NCBI GenBank assembly: GCA_030066195.1
Contig: JASJCB010000008.1
Coordinates: forward strand, 1 to 64,000
Source of the DNA: Acidobacteriota bacterium
GTDB taxonomy: Bacteria; Acidobacteriota; Holophagae; Acanthopleuribacterales; Acanthopleuribacteraceae
Reading direction: 5' to 3'
Length of the DNA stretch: 64,000 nucleotides
Part shown: positions 42,131 to 49,805 of the stretch, one piece after another
Position numbering within the stretch: the stretch's first letter is position 1
Layout: every line of letters begins with the position of its first letter
Program-made: the position numbers and the translations under genes
The notes under the pieces: generated by a model
What the model saw: only the letters and a program-made list of their open reading frames with translations
Database searches by the model: none
What the model was told of the DNA's origin: nothing

Positions 42131-42500
42131 GTAAAAAAGAAGCCTTGACCCCGAGGTATATCGACATTTGTAATCCGGGAGAAGGTTATACCCGTCCCGA
42201 CAAGGACGTATTCTCATCGGAACAAAGATCGTCCCCCTCGAACCATGCCGTTTTTGCTTTGCAAGGTCGTCGGCGCGGCCCCGATGTCTCCATTTTCTCC
42301 TTAAACCGTCGGTTGCTCTCCCCCGACAACCTCGCGACGAGTCTAAAAGAAGGCTGATTTCTTTCACATTACTTTTAGGGGAGCAAAGAATCAGTTCCGA
42401 TTCTTTGCTCCTGACTTTTCCGGGTCGAAGAATCAGGCCTTATTCTTTGCTCCTGACTTTTCCGGGTCGAGGAATCAGAACTGATTCTTTGATCCTGGAA
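42106..42500. repeat. Array 4: about nine 42-bp units, the last three near-identical
   Basis: Six degenerate units start at 42106, 42148, 42190, 42232, 42274 and 42316; being exactly 42 bases, they keep one frame open with a 14-residue pattern. Three much better conserved units follow, with GAATCA at 42388, 42430 and 42472 and the shared block CTCCTGACTTTTCCGGGTCG. The first of these forms a 13-bp perfect hairpin (42380-42392 with 42399-42411, loop AGTTCC). Their similarity suggests recent duplication at this end of the array. Confidence 0.85.
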
Positions 42501-42575
42501 TTACGGGAACAACCAACGACAACTGAAAACGCGTCTCTACCGACTCAACTCAATAACCTTATGACAACAGTGCGG

Positions 42576-44063
42576 TCATTCCGCCTGGTCCCGGCCGGAG
42601 CGGTTGCGTATCGCGGCCAGGATGCCCCAGCCGAGTATAAAGATGCCGACAACTCTGATCGACCATACACCGAACACGCTGGTCACCCGGGGTTTTTCAA
42701 CGGGAACGGGAACCTCGAAGACATGGGTTTCCGGTACGTACAGACCACCCGCATCGCGAACCGCGCCTCGGGTGTCCACCCAACAACTGATCCCGGAATT
42801 GGTGGCGCGTACCAACGGCATGCCCGTTTCCGCGGAGCGCAGTTGGATTTGTTGCAGGTGTTGGCTGCTGGCCGCGGTTTCGCCGAACCAGGCGTCGTTG
42901 GTCAGGTTCAGCATCAGGTGTCCGGTGCGTTTGCGGACATAGTCCGGGAACAGGGCCTCGAAACAGACCAGCGGCACCATTTCCCGGTTCTTCCAGCGAA
43001 ACACCTCGTTGTTCTGCCCGACCAGAAACCCGCCCATGGCCACGCCGAAGTGTTTGACCCAACCAACGTACCAGGGCAAGGCTTCGCTGAAGACGACCAG
43101 TTTCTCCTTGCGGTATTTCTGGGGCGGCTCGCCGTCCGGGGTGATCATCCAGATCGCATTGTAATAACTGCCTCGCTCCGGGACTTCCACGGTGCCCAGG
43201 ACCAACGGGGCATTCAGCATTCGTGTCAGACTTTGTAACCTTTTGTAATAGGCTTCGTTGGCGGAGAGGTCGAAGGGCAGGGCGGTTTCGGGCCAGACCA
43301 GCAGGTCCAGTTGCCTGTCCCTGAATGCTTTGGACGCCTCGAAATGGGCGTTGAAGAAGTCGGTGGAATAAAGGGCGCTTTTAGCGCGAGCAATCAGATT
43401 GGGCTGGATGACGCCCACCCGCCAGGTCTCCACGGCGCCGGTACTACGAGCCGCGATGCCGGACGCCATAGCAACAAGCAGCGCGGCGCAGGTCAGGACG
43501 GCGGGCTTACGCGGGTACCAAACAGCGACGCCTTGGATGCTCAAAGCCAGGAAGCCTAATCCGGTCGCTCCCCAGAAAGCGGCGGCTTCACCAAGGGGCG
43601 ATGCGCCGGCGAAGATATTGCCGTAGTCCCAAGGGAAGGTATAGGGGAACAGGTGATCCTGTACCAAAAGCCAGGTAGCCGCGGCGGCAAAGGGTCGGCC
43701 CGGCTTGGGCAGATGACGACACAGCAGGGGCGCAAGCAGAAGCCATACCGCGACATCCAAGCCCTGGTAGAGCTGAAAGGCGACGGTCCCCAATGCGCTC
43801 ACGGTATTGCTTTGGCCGCCGAAGTCGCGAATGGTTTGGAAGATCCAATGGTAACCGAAGGCTTGGAGAAGAAAACCGGCAAGCCATCCGGCAAGCAATC
43901 GTCGGCGCCAACCGTTTTCGAACTGCCCCAACAGGGGGATGACGGCGACCAGGCCCAGCAGGCCGATACCGAAGGGTTCGTTGGCCAGGTTCAATAAAAG
44001 GCCGGAGACAGAACCGGCGACCAGGGCGGCTAACCAACCGTCCTTCGATAGATAGCGATGCAT
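42576..44063 (-). CDS. lnt: Apolipoprotein N-acyltransferase Lnt
   Basis: Lnt (495 aa) adds the third acyl chain to lipoproteins at the inner membrane. Six to eight hydrophobic segments make up the first ~210 residues ('LLLNLANEPFGIGLLGLVAV', 'TFPWDYGNIFAGASPLGEAA'). The nitrilase domain carries the catalytic triad: Glu in 'LLVWPETALPF' (~257), Lys in 'YRKEKLVVFSEALPW' (~317) and Cys in 'VPLVCFEALFPDYV' (~366). Length is typical. It stands alone, downstream of nothing on its strand, and ends next to array 4. Confidence 0.93.
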   Translation of the reverse strand: MHRYLSKDGWLAALVAGSVSGLLLNLANEPFGIGLLGLVAVIPLLGQFENGWRRRLLAGWLAGFLLQAFGYHWIFQTIRDFGGQSNTVSALGTVAFQLYQGLDVAVWLLLAPLLCRHLPKPGRPFAAAATWLLVQDHLFPYTFPWDYGNIFAGASPLGEAAAFWGATGLGFLALSIQGVAVWYPRKPAVLTCAALLVAMASGIAARSTGAVETWRVGVIQPNLIARAKSALYSTDFFNAHFEASKAFRDRQLDLLVWPETALPFDLSANEAYYKRLQSLTRMLNAPLVLGTVEVPERGSYYNAIWMITPDGEPPQKYRKEKLVVFSEALPWYVGWVKHFGVAMGGFLVGQNNEVFRWKNREMVPLVCFEALFPDYVRKRTGHLMLNLTNDAWFGETAASSQHLQQIQLRSAETGMPLVRATNSGISCWVDTRGAVRDAGGLYVPETHVFEVPVPVEKPRVTSVFGVWSIRVVGIFILGWGILAAIRNRSGRDQAE

Positions 44064-44236
44064 CGATAAACCCTCCGTATCGATGCCTGTACTCTAGCGG
44101 TAGCGACGCTTTCCGGCAATGGGTTTTTCATGAGAAGGTAGTTTCGTCGACCGATCTTGATTGACAGGAGCGCGCGTACCTGTTGAAATACGTAACTTTA
44201 GATCGATGTTTCGTCGCTGTCTCCGGAGGGTGTATC

Positions 44237-45664
44237 ATGAAAGTCGCTTTTGTCAAACCGCCGATCGGCGGAATCCTGGGTTTGGAAATGCTCACCTTTG
44301 TCGAGCCCCTGGGAATGGAATGTGTTGCCGGAGTATTGGAGCCGGCGGGACATGAGTGCAAGATCGTCGACCTGCGCATCGACGGCCGCGAGGAAGGCAT
44401 GAAGAAATGCCGCGATTTCGAGCCCAGAGTGGTCGGCTTGCAGTGCAACTTCACCACTGAGCGCAACCGCACCGTCAAGCTTGCCCGTGAAATCAAGCAA
44501 CAGATGCCGGGGACCTATGTGGTGGTAGGCGGTCACGACGCCTCCCGCGATCCGGGCTGGTTCAAAGACGAGGCTATCGATGCCGTGGCCGTGGGCGAGG
44601 GCGAAGAAGTGATGCCGCGCCTGCTGGAAGCCCTGGACGAGGGCAAGTTGGAATCGGCGCCCGGCGTGGTTCGCAATACTCCTGACGGCCAGCGCCTGAA
44701 CAGCGGCGTGGTGGGCCGCTCCGAGTTGGACGACCTGCCCATGCCGGCCCGCCATCTGATCGACGAATACGCGGATCACTACTATATCAACTTCCGCCGG
44801 CCGTTAGCCCTGATGGAAACCGCGCGGGGTTGTCCCTACCGCTGCAACTTCTGCTCGGTATGGAAGTTCCACGAGAAATCGTTCCGCGAGAAATCACCGG
44901 AGCGCGTGGTTGAAGAGTTGGCAACCATCAAAGCGCCCAACATCTTCATCACCGACGATATCTTCTGGCTGAACGTCCATCGCGGCCGCGAGATTGCGCG
45001 CCGCATCAAGGAAGCCGGCATCAAGAAGTTCTTCACGGTCCAAACTCGCACCGACATCATCTGTCGTCATCCCGACCTGATCGAAGAGTGGAAGGAGTGC
45101 GGCAACCTGGCTATTTTCATGGGACTGGAGAAGATCGACGATGAAGGCCTGAAATCGGTCAATAAAAACAACAGCGCGGACAATAATGTACGCGCCATTC
45201 AGATCTTGAAAGACCTGGATGTGGGTTTCACCTGTAACTTCATCGTGGACCCGGCCTGGGGCCACGAGGACTTCGCACGCCTGCGGGATTGGGTAGACCA
45301 GATGGGTACCTACAACAGCGGTTTCTCGGTACTGACACCGCTGCCGGGCACGGACCTGTGGAACGAGGTCAAGGACAAGGTAACGGCCGATGATTGGGAA
45401 CTGTTCGACATCGTGCATTCGGTACTACCCACCAACCTGCCGCTGGAGGAATTCTATAAGGAATACGCCCGCCTGTGGGAGTGGTCGTTAGAGGTTCGCT
45501 ACAAGAACCGCGGCAAGTTCAAAACCTATCTGGCCATGGCGCTGGCCGTGATGACGGGCAGAGTCACCCTGGACGCCATGCGCAAGGGCATGAACATTGC
45601 CAAGATCTTCAGCAACCCCACTACCTTCATGGTAGGCCACGACCCCGAACACCGGCTTGCCTAA
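44237..45664 (+). CDS. B12-binding radical SAM enzyme (HpnR-like)
   Basis: The 475-aa protein has an N-terminal cobalamin-binding Rossmann domain (~1-140; 'GTYVVVGGHDASRDP') and a radical SAM domain with the iron-sulfur motif in 'ETARGCPYRCNFCSVWKFH' (CxxxCxxC, ~197-204). The stretches 'KSPERVVEEL', 'LKSVNKNNSADNN' and 'FIVDPAWGHEDF' and the PLGMECVAGVL start resemble hopanoid C-3 methylase HpnR, which methylates a hopanoid ring carbon. No hopanoid gene is nearby, so HpnR is a suggestion. The ATG at 44237 follows GGAGGG. Confidence 0.75.
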   Translation: MKVAFVKPPIGGILGLEMLTFVEPLGMECVAGVLEPAGHECKIVDLRIDGREEGMKKCRDFEPRVVGLQCNFTTERNRTVKLAREIKQQMPGTYVVVGGHDASRDPGWFKDEAIDAVAVGEGEEVMPRLLEALDEGKLESAPGVVRNTPDGQRLNSGVVGRSELDDLPMPARHLIDEYADHYYINFRRPLALMETARGCPYRCNFCSVWKFHEKSFREKSPERVVEELATIKAPNIFITDDIFWLNVHRGREIARRIKEAGIKKFFTVQTRTDIICRHPDLIEEWKECGNLAIFMGLEKIDDEGLKSVNKNNSADNNVRAIQILKDLDVGFTCNFIVDPAWGHEDFARLRDWVDQMGTYNSGFSVLTPLPGTDLWNEVKDKVTADDWELFDIVHSVLPTNLPLEEFYKEYARLWEWSLEVRYKNRGKFKTYLAMALAVMTGRVTLDAMRKGMNIAKIFSNPTTFMVGHDPEHRLA

Positions 45665-45747
45665 CCGGCGCCGACCGATTCAGCGAGCGAAATTGAATTG
45701 GGGAGCTTTCCGGCCCTGAATGTTCCCTCTCTGGGAAAGCATTGGGA

Positions 45748-46006
45748 TCAAGGCGCCGGTTGTTCGGCGATGCGCCTGAGGGATTCGGCGTATTGCTTGC
45801 GGAAGGACGGGTCGCTGTGTTCCTTGCCGGTCATCAAGCGGGTGATTTGGGGGTAGGCCGAGGTAAAGGTAATCATACCGGTCAGCGCCATATATAAGGT
45901 AGAGCGGGTCCAAGTCGCCGGTTACCTTGCCTTTTTCCTGCCAGTCGGCCAACATGGTCACCTGGGTTTCCGCCAGTTTCTTTTCTCTGATGCCCGTGCC
46001 CATCAC
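45748..46006 (-). pseudogene. TetR-family regulator remnant, frameshifted
   Basis: Two minus frames together make the C-terminal half of a TetR-type regulator. The first ends '...TGDLDPLYLIYGAD'; the second continues 'MALTGMITFTSAYPQITRLM' and 'DPSFRKQYAESLRRIAEQ' to a stop at 45748-45750. The switch falls in a TATATAT run near 45895, consistent with slippage. The N-terminal helix-turn-helix is missing entirely, so the gene is dead even without the frameshift. Confidence 0.6.
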
Positions 46007-46091
46007 ATGCCTCCCCGGCTTAAAGCGGCTATTTTAGCACATGGCCGGCTTCAGGCCTTTTTTCAAAACTTTAAACAGGCTCCCGCTTATG

Positions 46092-46116
46092 AATCGTTCA
46101 AATGCGTTGAACGATT
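46092..46116. promoter_or_regulatory. Palindromic operator-like site
   Basis: AATCGTTCAA and TTGAACGATT are perfect 10-base inverted copies around ATGCG. It is the size and shape of a TetR-family operator and lies 86 bases upstream of the TetR remnant, so it is probably its former autoregulatory site. Confidence 0.55.
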
Positions 46117-46834
46117 GTATAGCCCGGGATATTGATTCTTTCTTCCGTTTGCGCCCGCGACTTTCAACATATACACTCCAGATTAATTTCATCATATACA
46201 GGGCCCTTTAAGGTAGAGACGATGTGTGTGAACGGAGTAAGCACGAAAGTGCTTGATCGGTTTTCCAGCGTTAAAGCCTTCGAGCCCGGCAATCGATTTC
46301 TTGTTGACAGCGATAAAGAAAAACCGGCTCTTTAAGGACCTTCCCGGCAATAACCTTAAAATGAGCCGCTTGATAACTCTGTCGTTTTTTTGGAGGCGTT
46401 TTAACGTTGTAAGAGGCGGGATCTTTTTCAATGCAGGCTCATGAACCCTAAACCAGTCGTAAAGCCTGGCTGCTTAAAAGAAATGGCATCTCTAGGGCAG
46501 GTGTATTTTTCATTGCGTAATCATCATGAGGTTACTCTCGATCGTTTTTTTTCGAGTCCTAACGGTAATAAGCCTTGACGCACCTACACCTGTTTGACGC
46601 CGATTCATGGAAGGGGCTTCAATAACTGCTCAGCTGGGTCCATATAGGTACAAGCTTCTGAAATTATTCAAGAAACCACTGATAAGTCTTCAGGGGGAAT
46701 AAAGCGGCGACCCATAAAAACTTTTCTACAAAAACAAGAGAAGAAATCAAGGTATTTTTGTGTTACAGTACTTAGTTGATCATTTTTTGATTTGGATGCT
46801 ATATATGCCCAAATTCAATCATTAAGGACGGTAC

Positions 46835-47308
46835 ATGGGTAAACTAAGACTAGAACCGAAAATAAAGGCAATGGACCGCGAGCACTACAACATGTTGCTC
46901 GAAACTTTGAAAGAAGCCAGGTCAGCCACCAGGCACGCACGTGTCTTTTGGGACTTGGAAGAGGGTGAAAACGCGAGCGCGGTACGCCGTGACTTCATGC
47001 ATGTCGCCCAAAAGGAAAAGATTGCATTAACCATCCGGCGTCCCAGGGGGGCTTCGGCGCTGGAACTTCGATTCGATGACAAGGGTGCGGTGGTAGACAA
47101 CACCCCCAAGCGAATCCCGGCTGAGGAAAGTCGCAATCGTATCCTCAAAGTTCTTGAAGAGTCAAACGGACCGATGCGAAAAGCAGATATCGTCTCTGCT
47201 TCGGAAATCAGTTCATCCACGTGGAATGCGCGGATAAAAGAACTGATGGCCGAGGGCAGAGTAAAACGCAAGGGACGCCAGCGTGAGGCGACCTATACCC
47301 TTGCCTGA
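46835..47308 (+). CDS. Winged-helix protein of unknown role
   Basis: The 157-aa protein has an N-terminal charged, helical segment ('EHYNMLLETLKEARSATRHA', 'AVRRDFMHVAQKEKIAL') and a C-terminal winged helix (~100-157; 'NRILKVLEESNGPMRKADIV', 'STWNARIKELMAEGRVKRKG'). It probably binds DNA. I do not recognise the family beyond this fold. The upstream AT-rich region (46770-46830) may hold its promoter. It converges on the graspetide precursor gene and may or may not be related to it. Confidence 0.65.
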   Translation: MGKLRLEPKIKAMDREHYNMLLETLKEARSATRHARVFWDLEEGENASAVRRDFMHVAQKEKIALTIRRPRGASALELRFDDKGAVVDNTPKRIPAEESRNRILKVLEESNGPMRKADIVSASEISSSTWNARIKELMAEGRVKRKGRQREATYTLA

Positions 47309-47315
47309 TCCACGA

Positions 47316-47342
47316 ACGGCACGGGGCCGTTCTCCGTGCCGT
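47316..47342. terminator. Hairpin between convergent genes
   Basis: A perfect 9-bp stem (ACGGCACGG 47316-47324 / CCGTGCCGT 47334-47342) lies between the winged-helix stop and the graspetide stop. No T tract follows on either strand, so it is only terminator-like. Confidence 0.5.
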
Positions 47343-47360
47343 CAACATTATATGATGCCC

Positions 47361-47492
47361 TTAAAGTGATGCTTCATCACTATCGGACGGCCACTTGGTG
47401 GTCCAACAGTCAAGGTCGGAAACAGTGCATCGCCGAACTCTGGGTCCGGCCTTTTCTAAATAGTGGGCGAAAAAAGGCTTCGATTTTTTCAT
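47361..47492 (-). CDS. Microviridin/marinostatin-type graspetide precursor peptide
   Basis: A 43-residue peptide starts at ATG 47492, eight bases after a perfect AGGAGG. Residues 6-13 read PFFAHYLE, matching the conserved leader helix PFFARFLE that ATP-grasp ligases bind. Residues 31-40 read TTKWPSDSDE, matching the core T-x-K-(Y/W)-P-S-D-x-(D/E)-E. By analogy, T31-D37 and S36-D39 would form ester rings and K33-E40 an amide; the SDSDE spacing is that of marinostatin. Mature members inhibit serine proteases. The middle holds two Cys (22, 29) not typical of the family. No ATP-grasp ligase, acetyltransferase or exporter lies within the window, so maturation enzymes must be elsewhere or absent. 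Confidence 0.85.
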   Translation of the reverse strand: MKKSKPFFAHYLEKAGPRVRRCTVSDLDCWTTKWPSDSDEASL

Positions 47493-47604
47493 GATAGATC
47501 CTCCTGGAAGTTATTCAAGTATTCATCAGGGGGAGTTTTTATCACGCCCGGGAGTCGGGCCCTATTAGTTCATTCGTCAAAACTCGGAAAAACCGGTCGG
47601 TTAT

Positions 47605-48396
47605 TCAGGTTCCCGCCTTGAGAATTTCGTACAGTACTTTTTCTTGATAACGACCGGCCAAATCCAGCGCGGTGCTGCCGCGGCTGTTCTTAAGGTTGGG
47701 GTCGGCGCCGTAGTTGAGCAGCATTTTCACCATGACCCGGTTGGCATTCTCCACGGCCCGGAACAAGGCGGTATTACCTCTTTTGTCGACAATATTCACC
47801 TCGCAGCCGCTGTCCAGCAACAGGCGAGCGCCGTAGAGATTGTTTTCCTCCACCGCGATGTGAAGCGGGTATTTTCCTTCTACCCTGGCGTTGGGATCGC
47901 CCCCGGCATCCAGGCCCTTTTGGATCCAGTCATGACGTTGGAAGACCAAACCGCGATGAACCTTTAGATTGGGCGGCAGTTGCAGGAAGTCATCTTCACT
48001 AGGCCGCACCAGAACAGGCGGCGATTGCTCATCCTCGCTCGGTTGAATACCTCTCAAATAGAACCGATAGCCGATAATCACCACCGCCAAAAGCAAAATG
48101 CCGGCAGCCTGGCCGATGCCGTAGAGCTTGCGCCGAAGTTTGGAAGGACCCTTGTTGCCGAATTGAGCCTCCAGCAGCATGGCATCTCGAAGCACTTCGT
48201 CTTCCAGAGACTGTTGGTGTAGTGGATGGTTGGGATCATCGGCCGCGCGAACGGCCTCCTCGTAGGCTGTCAACAAGCGCGACAAATCGAAAGCATCGCC
48301 GGCCAGGATTTTTCGACGCCGATTGTAAGCCTTGTGGATCAGGCTTTTGTCCCTGGTCGGGGCGATATCCAAGAGCTTCCAGGTCTCCAGATACAC
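47605..48396 (-). CDS. Membrane protein with J-like N-terminus and ankyrin repeats
   Basis: The 263-aa protein begins with a short helical domain resembling a J-domain ('TWKLLDIAPTRDKSLIHKAY', 'LLTAYEEAVRA') but without the HPD motif, so it should not stimulate DnaK. One transmembrane segment (~94-112, 'GIGQAAGILLLAVVIIGYRF') follows, then about three ankyrin repeats (~160-263; 'YPLHIAVEENNLYGARLLLD', 'NTALFRAVENANRVMVKMLL', 'GSTALDLAGRYQEKVL'). The ankyrin part is probably periplasmic and binds a partner protein. Confidence 0.75.
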   Translation of the reverse strand: MYLETWKLLDIAPTRDKSLIHKAYNRRRKILAGDAFDLSRLLTAYEEAVRAADDPNHPLHQQSLEDEVLRDAMLLEAQFGNKGPSKLRRKLYGIGQAAGILLLAVVIIGYRFYLRGIQPSEDEQSPPVLVRPSEDDFLQLPPNLKVHRGLVFQRHDWIQKGLDAGGDPNARVEGKYPLHIAVEENNLYGARLLLDSGCEVNIVDKRGNTALFRAVENANRVMVKMLLNYGADPNLKNSRGSTALDLAGRYQEKVLYEILKAGT

Positions 48397-48492
48397 CTTT
48401 GGTTCTCCTTAGGCTTATACAGCTCCTATAAATACAGCGAAATTCACGATCAAAAAGGCTGAAGGAAAAGCGCCGGGTATCTTATTACTCCG

Positions 48493-48867
48493 TCAGTCAT
48501 AGTGACGACTGAGGGTCATGGCCAGGGGCACGCGGTTCAACATCCAAATCCCCACGGGGATGCCTATGATGGTAATCGTGGCCAGATAACCGAAGGTAAT
48601 CAGGAACGACCCCAATCCCCAACCGATTACAAAAAACCAGATGACGCGCAGGATAAACGGCACCTCTTCGTGCATATGCCGATGATCGTAGCCCATGGGG
48701 CAGTCATCACCCGGCTCCAGCATATAGACAAAGGTGGGCAGTCGATTCAAAAGCATCGTGCCCAAGGGCAGCCCGATGATGGTAGAGCAAAGCAGCAAGC
48801 CGGCGATAGATATGAATAAACCAAGCCACCAACCTATAAAGACGAAATAGACGAAGCGTGCGAACAC
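48493..48867 (-). CDS. YccF-like inner-membrane protein
   Basis: The 124-aa protein consists of two copies of the YccF motif, each with a Trp-rich helix followed by a Gly-rich helix: 'FIGWWLGLFISIAGLLLCST' with 'IIGLPLGTMLLNRLP', then 'FFVIGWGLGSFLITFGYLAT' with 'IIGIPVGIWMLNRVP'. YccF proteins are inner-membrane proteins of unknown function. The gene is monocistronic between the ankyrin gene and the divergent HhH gene. Confidence 0.85.
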   Translation of the reverse strand: MFARFVYFVFIGWWLGLFISIAGLLLCSTIIGLPLGTMLLNRLPTFVYMLEPGDDCPMGYDHRHMHEEVPFILRVIWFFVIGWGLGSFLITFGYLATITIIGIPVGIWMLNRVPLAMTLSRHYD

Positions 48868-49067
48868 AGCATCACCTCCTGCTCGAATTCCCCACGAGCA
48901 CTGATGTATACGTGACGATTCCTCTTTGGGTTTAGTCTTAGACAGCTAGCGATCCTCTTCGTGTTTCCGGCCAATTCAGTAAGTCCGCCACTGAGAAATG
49001 TTAGAATTGTGTTATGATTGCCGCGATCACGTGTTGCCAAGAGAAAATCACCCAATGGAGCATGCGT

Positions 49068-49709
49068 ATGACCGAACCCAAATTGATCGATATCAACGGC
49101 ATCGGACCGGCCAAAGCCAAGATTTTGGAACGTCACGGCTTTAGCACCGTGGCCGATATTGCAGCCGCCGAAGCCGAAGATATGTACAAGATTCCCGGTT
49201 TCAAAGAAGCCGTAACGGCCAAAATCCAGGCAGCGGCCAGGGAACTGCTGGCCGCTGTTGAACCTCAGCCGGAACCCGAACCCGCAGAGGTAATGGTCTC
49301 GGTTGAAGAAATCGTTGCCGTTGATGAGCTACCTGAACCCCGGTCTGTCGAAGAAGCTTCGGTTGAAGAAATCATTATGAAAGAAATCGCGGCAGCGGCG
49401 GCCGACGAGGAAAAGGCTCCCCAAAAGAAAGTAAAAAAGACGAGGACTAAGAAGAAGGAAAAAGCTGCCGCCAAATCCAAACCTGAGAAAGATAAGGTCG
49501 GTGGCAAGAAGAAGAAGACAAAAGGCGGTGACAACATGACAAAGAAGACCAAGACCGAAAAGAAATCCAAGCCCAAGAAAGAGGCGAAGGCCAAGGCCAA
49601 AAAGGAATCCAAACCCAAGAAAGACGCGAAGACCAAGAGCAAAAAAGAATCCAAGGTCAAAAAATCGAAGGACAAGGACGCCAAGAAGTCCGACAAAAAG
49701 AAGAAATAA
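49068..49709 (+). CDS. Helix-hairpin-helix protein with Lys-rich histone-like tail
   Basis: The 213-aa protein starts with a helix-hairpin-helix DNA-binding domain (~1-65; 'LIDINGIGPAKAKILERHGF', 'YKIPGFKEAVTAKIQAA'), as in RPA/PolX-type HhH_5 domains. An acidic stretch (~65-125) follows, and then ~90 residues made almost only of Lys with Ala, Ser, Thr and Glu ('KKESKPKKDAKTKSKKESKV'), like eukaryotic histone H1 tails or bacterial Hc1/AlgP. It is probably a nucleoid protein that binds DNA non-specifically. I chose the ATG at 49068 because TGGAG sits 7 bases upstream; an ATG at 49062 is too close. Confidence 0.8.
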   Translation: MTEPKLIDINGIGPAKAKILERHGFSTVADIAAAEAEDMYKIPGFKEAVTAKIQAAARELLAAVEPQPEPEPAEVMVSVEEIVAVDELPEPRSVEEASVEEIIMKEIAAAAADEEKAPQKKVKKTRTKKKEKAAAKSKPEKDKVGGKKKKTKGGDNMTKKTKTEKKSKPKKEAKAKAKKESKPKKDAKTKSKKESKVKKSKDKDAKKSDKKKK

Positions 49710-49805
49710 ACATTGGTCTATCGGCTCGCGCCGGTCGGTTCAATCGAGCGTAGAGGGACTATCACGGGAGATTGCCTTCGGTTGCTCGACATGCCTTAAC
49801 AGCCT

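Larger units (their letters stand above)
45665..46834. other. Long region with a TetR remnant and little else
   Basis: Apart from the TetR remnant and its palindrome, these 1.2 kb hold no gene I can support. There is one hairpin with a GNRA loop (AAGCAC-GAAA-GTGCTT, 46239-46254) and one stretch (46133-46165, GATTCTTT...GCGACTTTCA) that resembles a single decayed unit of the 42-bp family. AT content is higher than in the neighbouring genes. Confidence 0.45.

Noticed and set aside
45663-45761. Inverted repeat AACCGGCGCC / GGCGCCGGTT
   Set aside because: Perfect 10-base arms, but 79 bases apart and made of GGCGCC, which is common in this composition; no associated feature.
46222-46335. 37-codon ORF and GNRA hairpin as a small gene or RNA
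   Set aside because: Poor ribosome site, no homologue known to me, and a single 6-bp hairpin is not enough to propose an RNA gene.
46835-47308. Graspetide ligase partner
   Set aside because: The neighbour of the precursor gene is a winged-helix protein with no ATP-grasp motifs, so it cannot be the macrocyclase.
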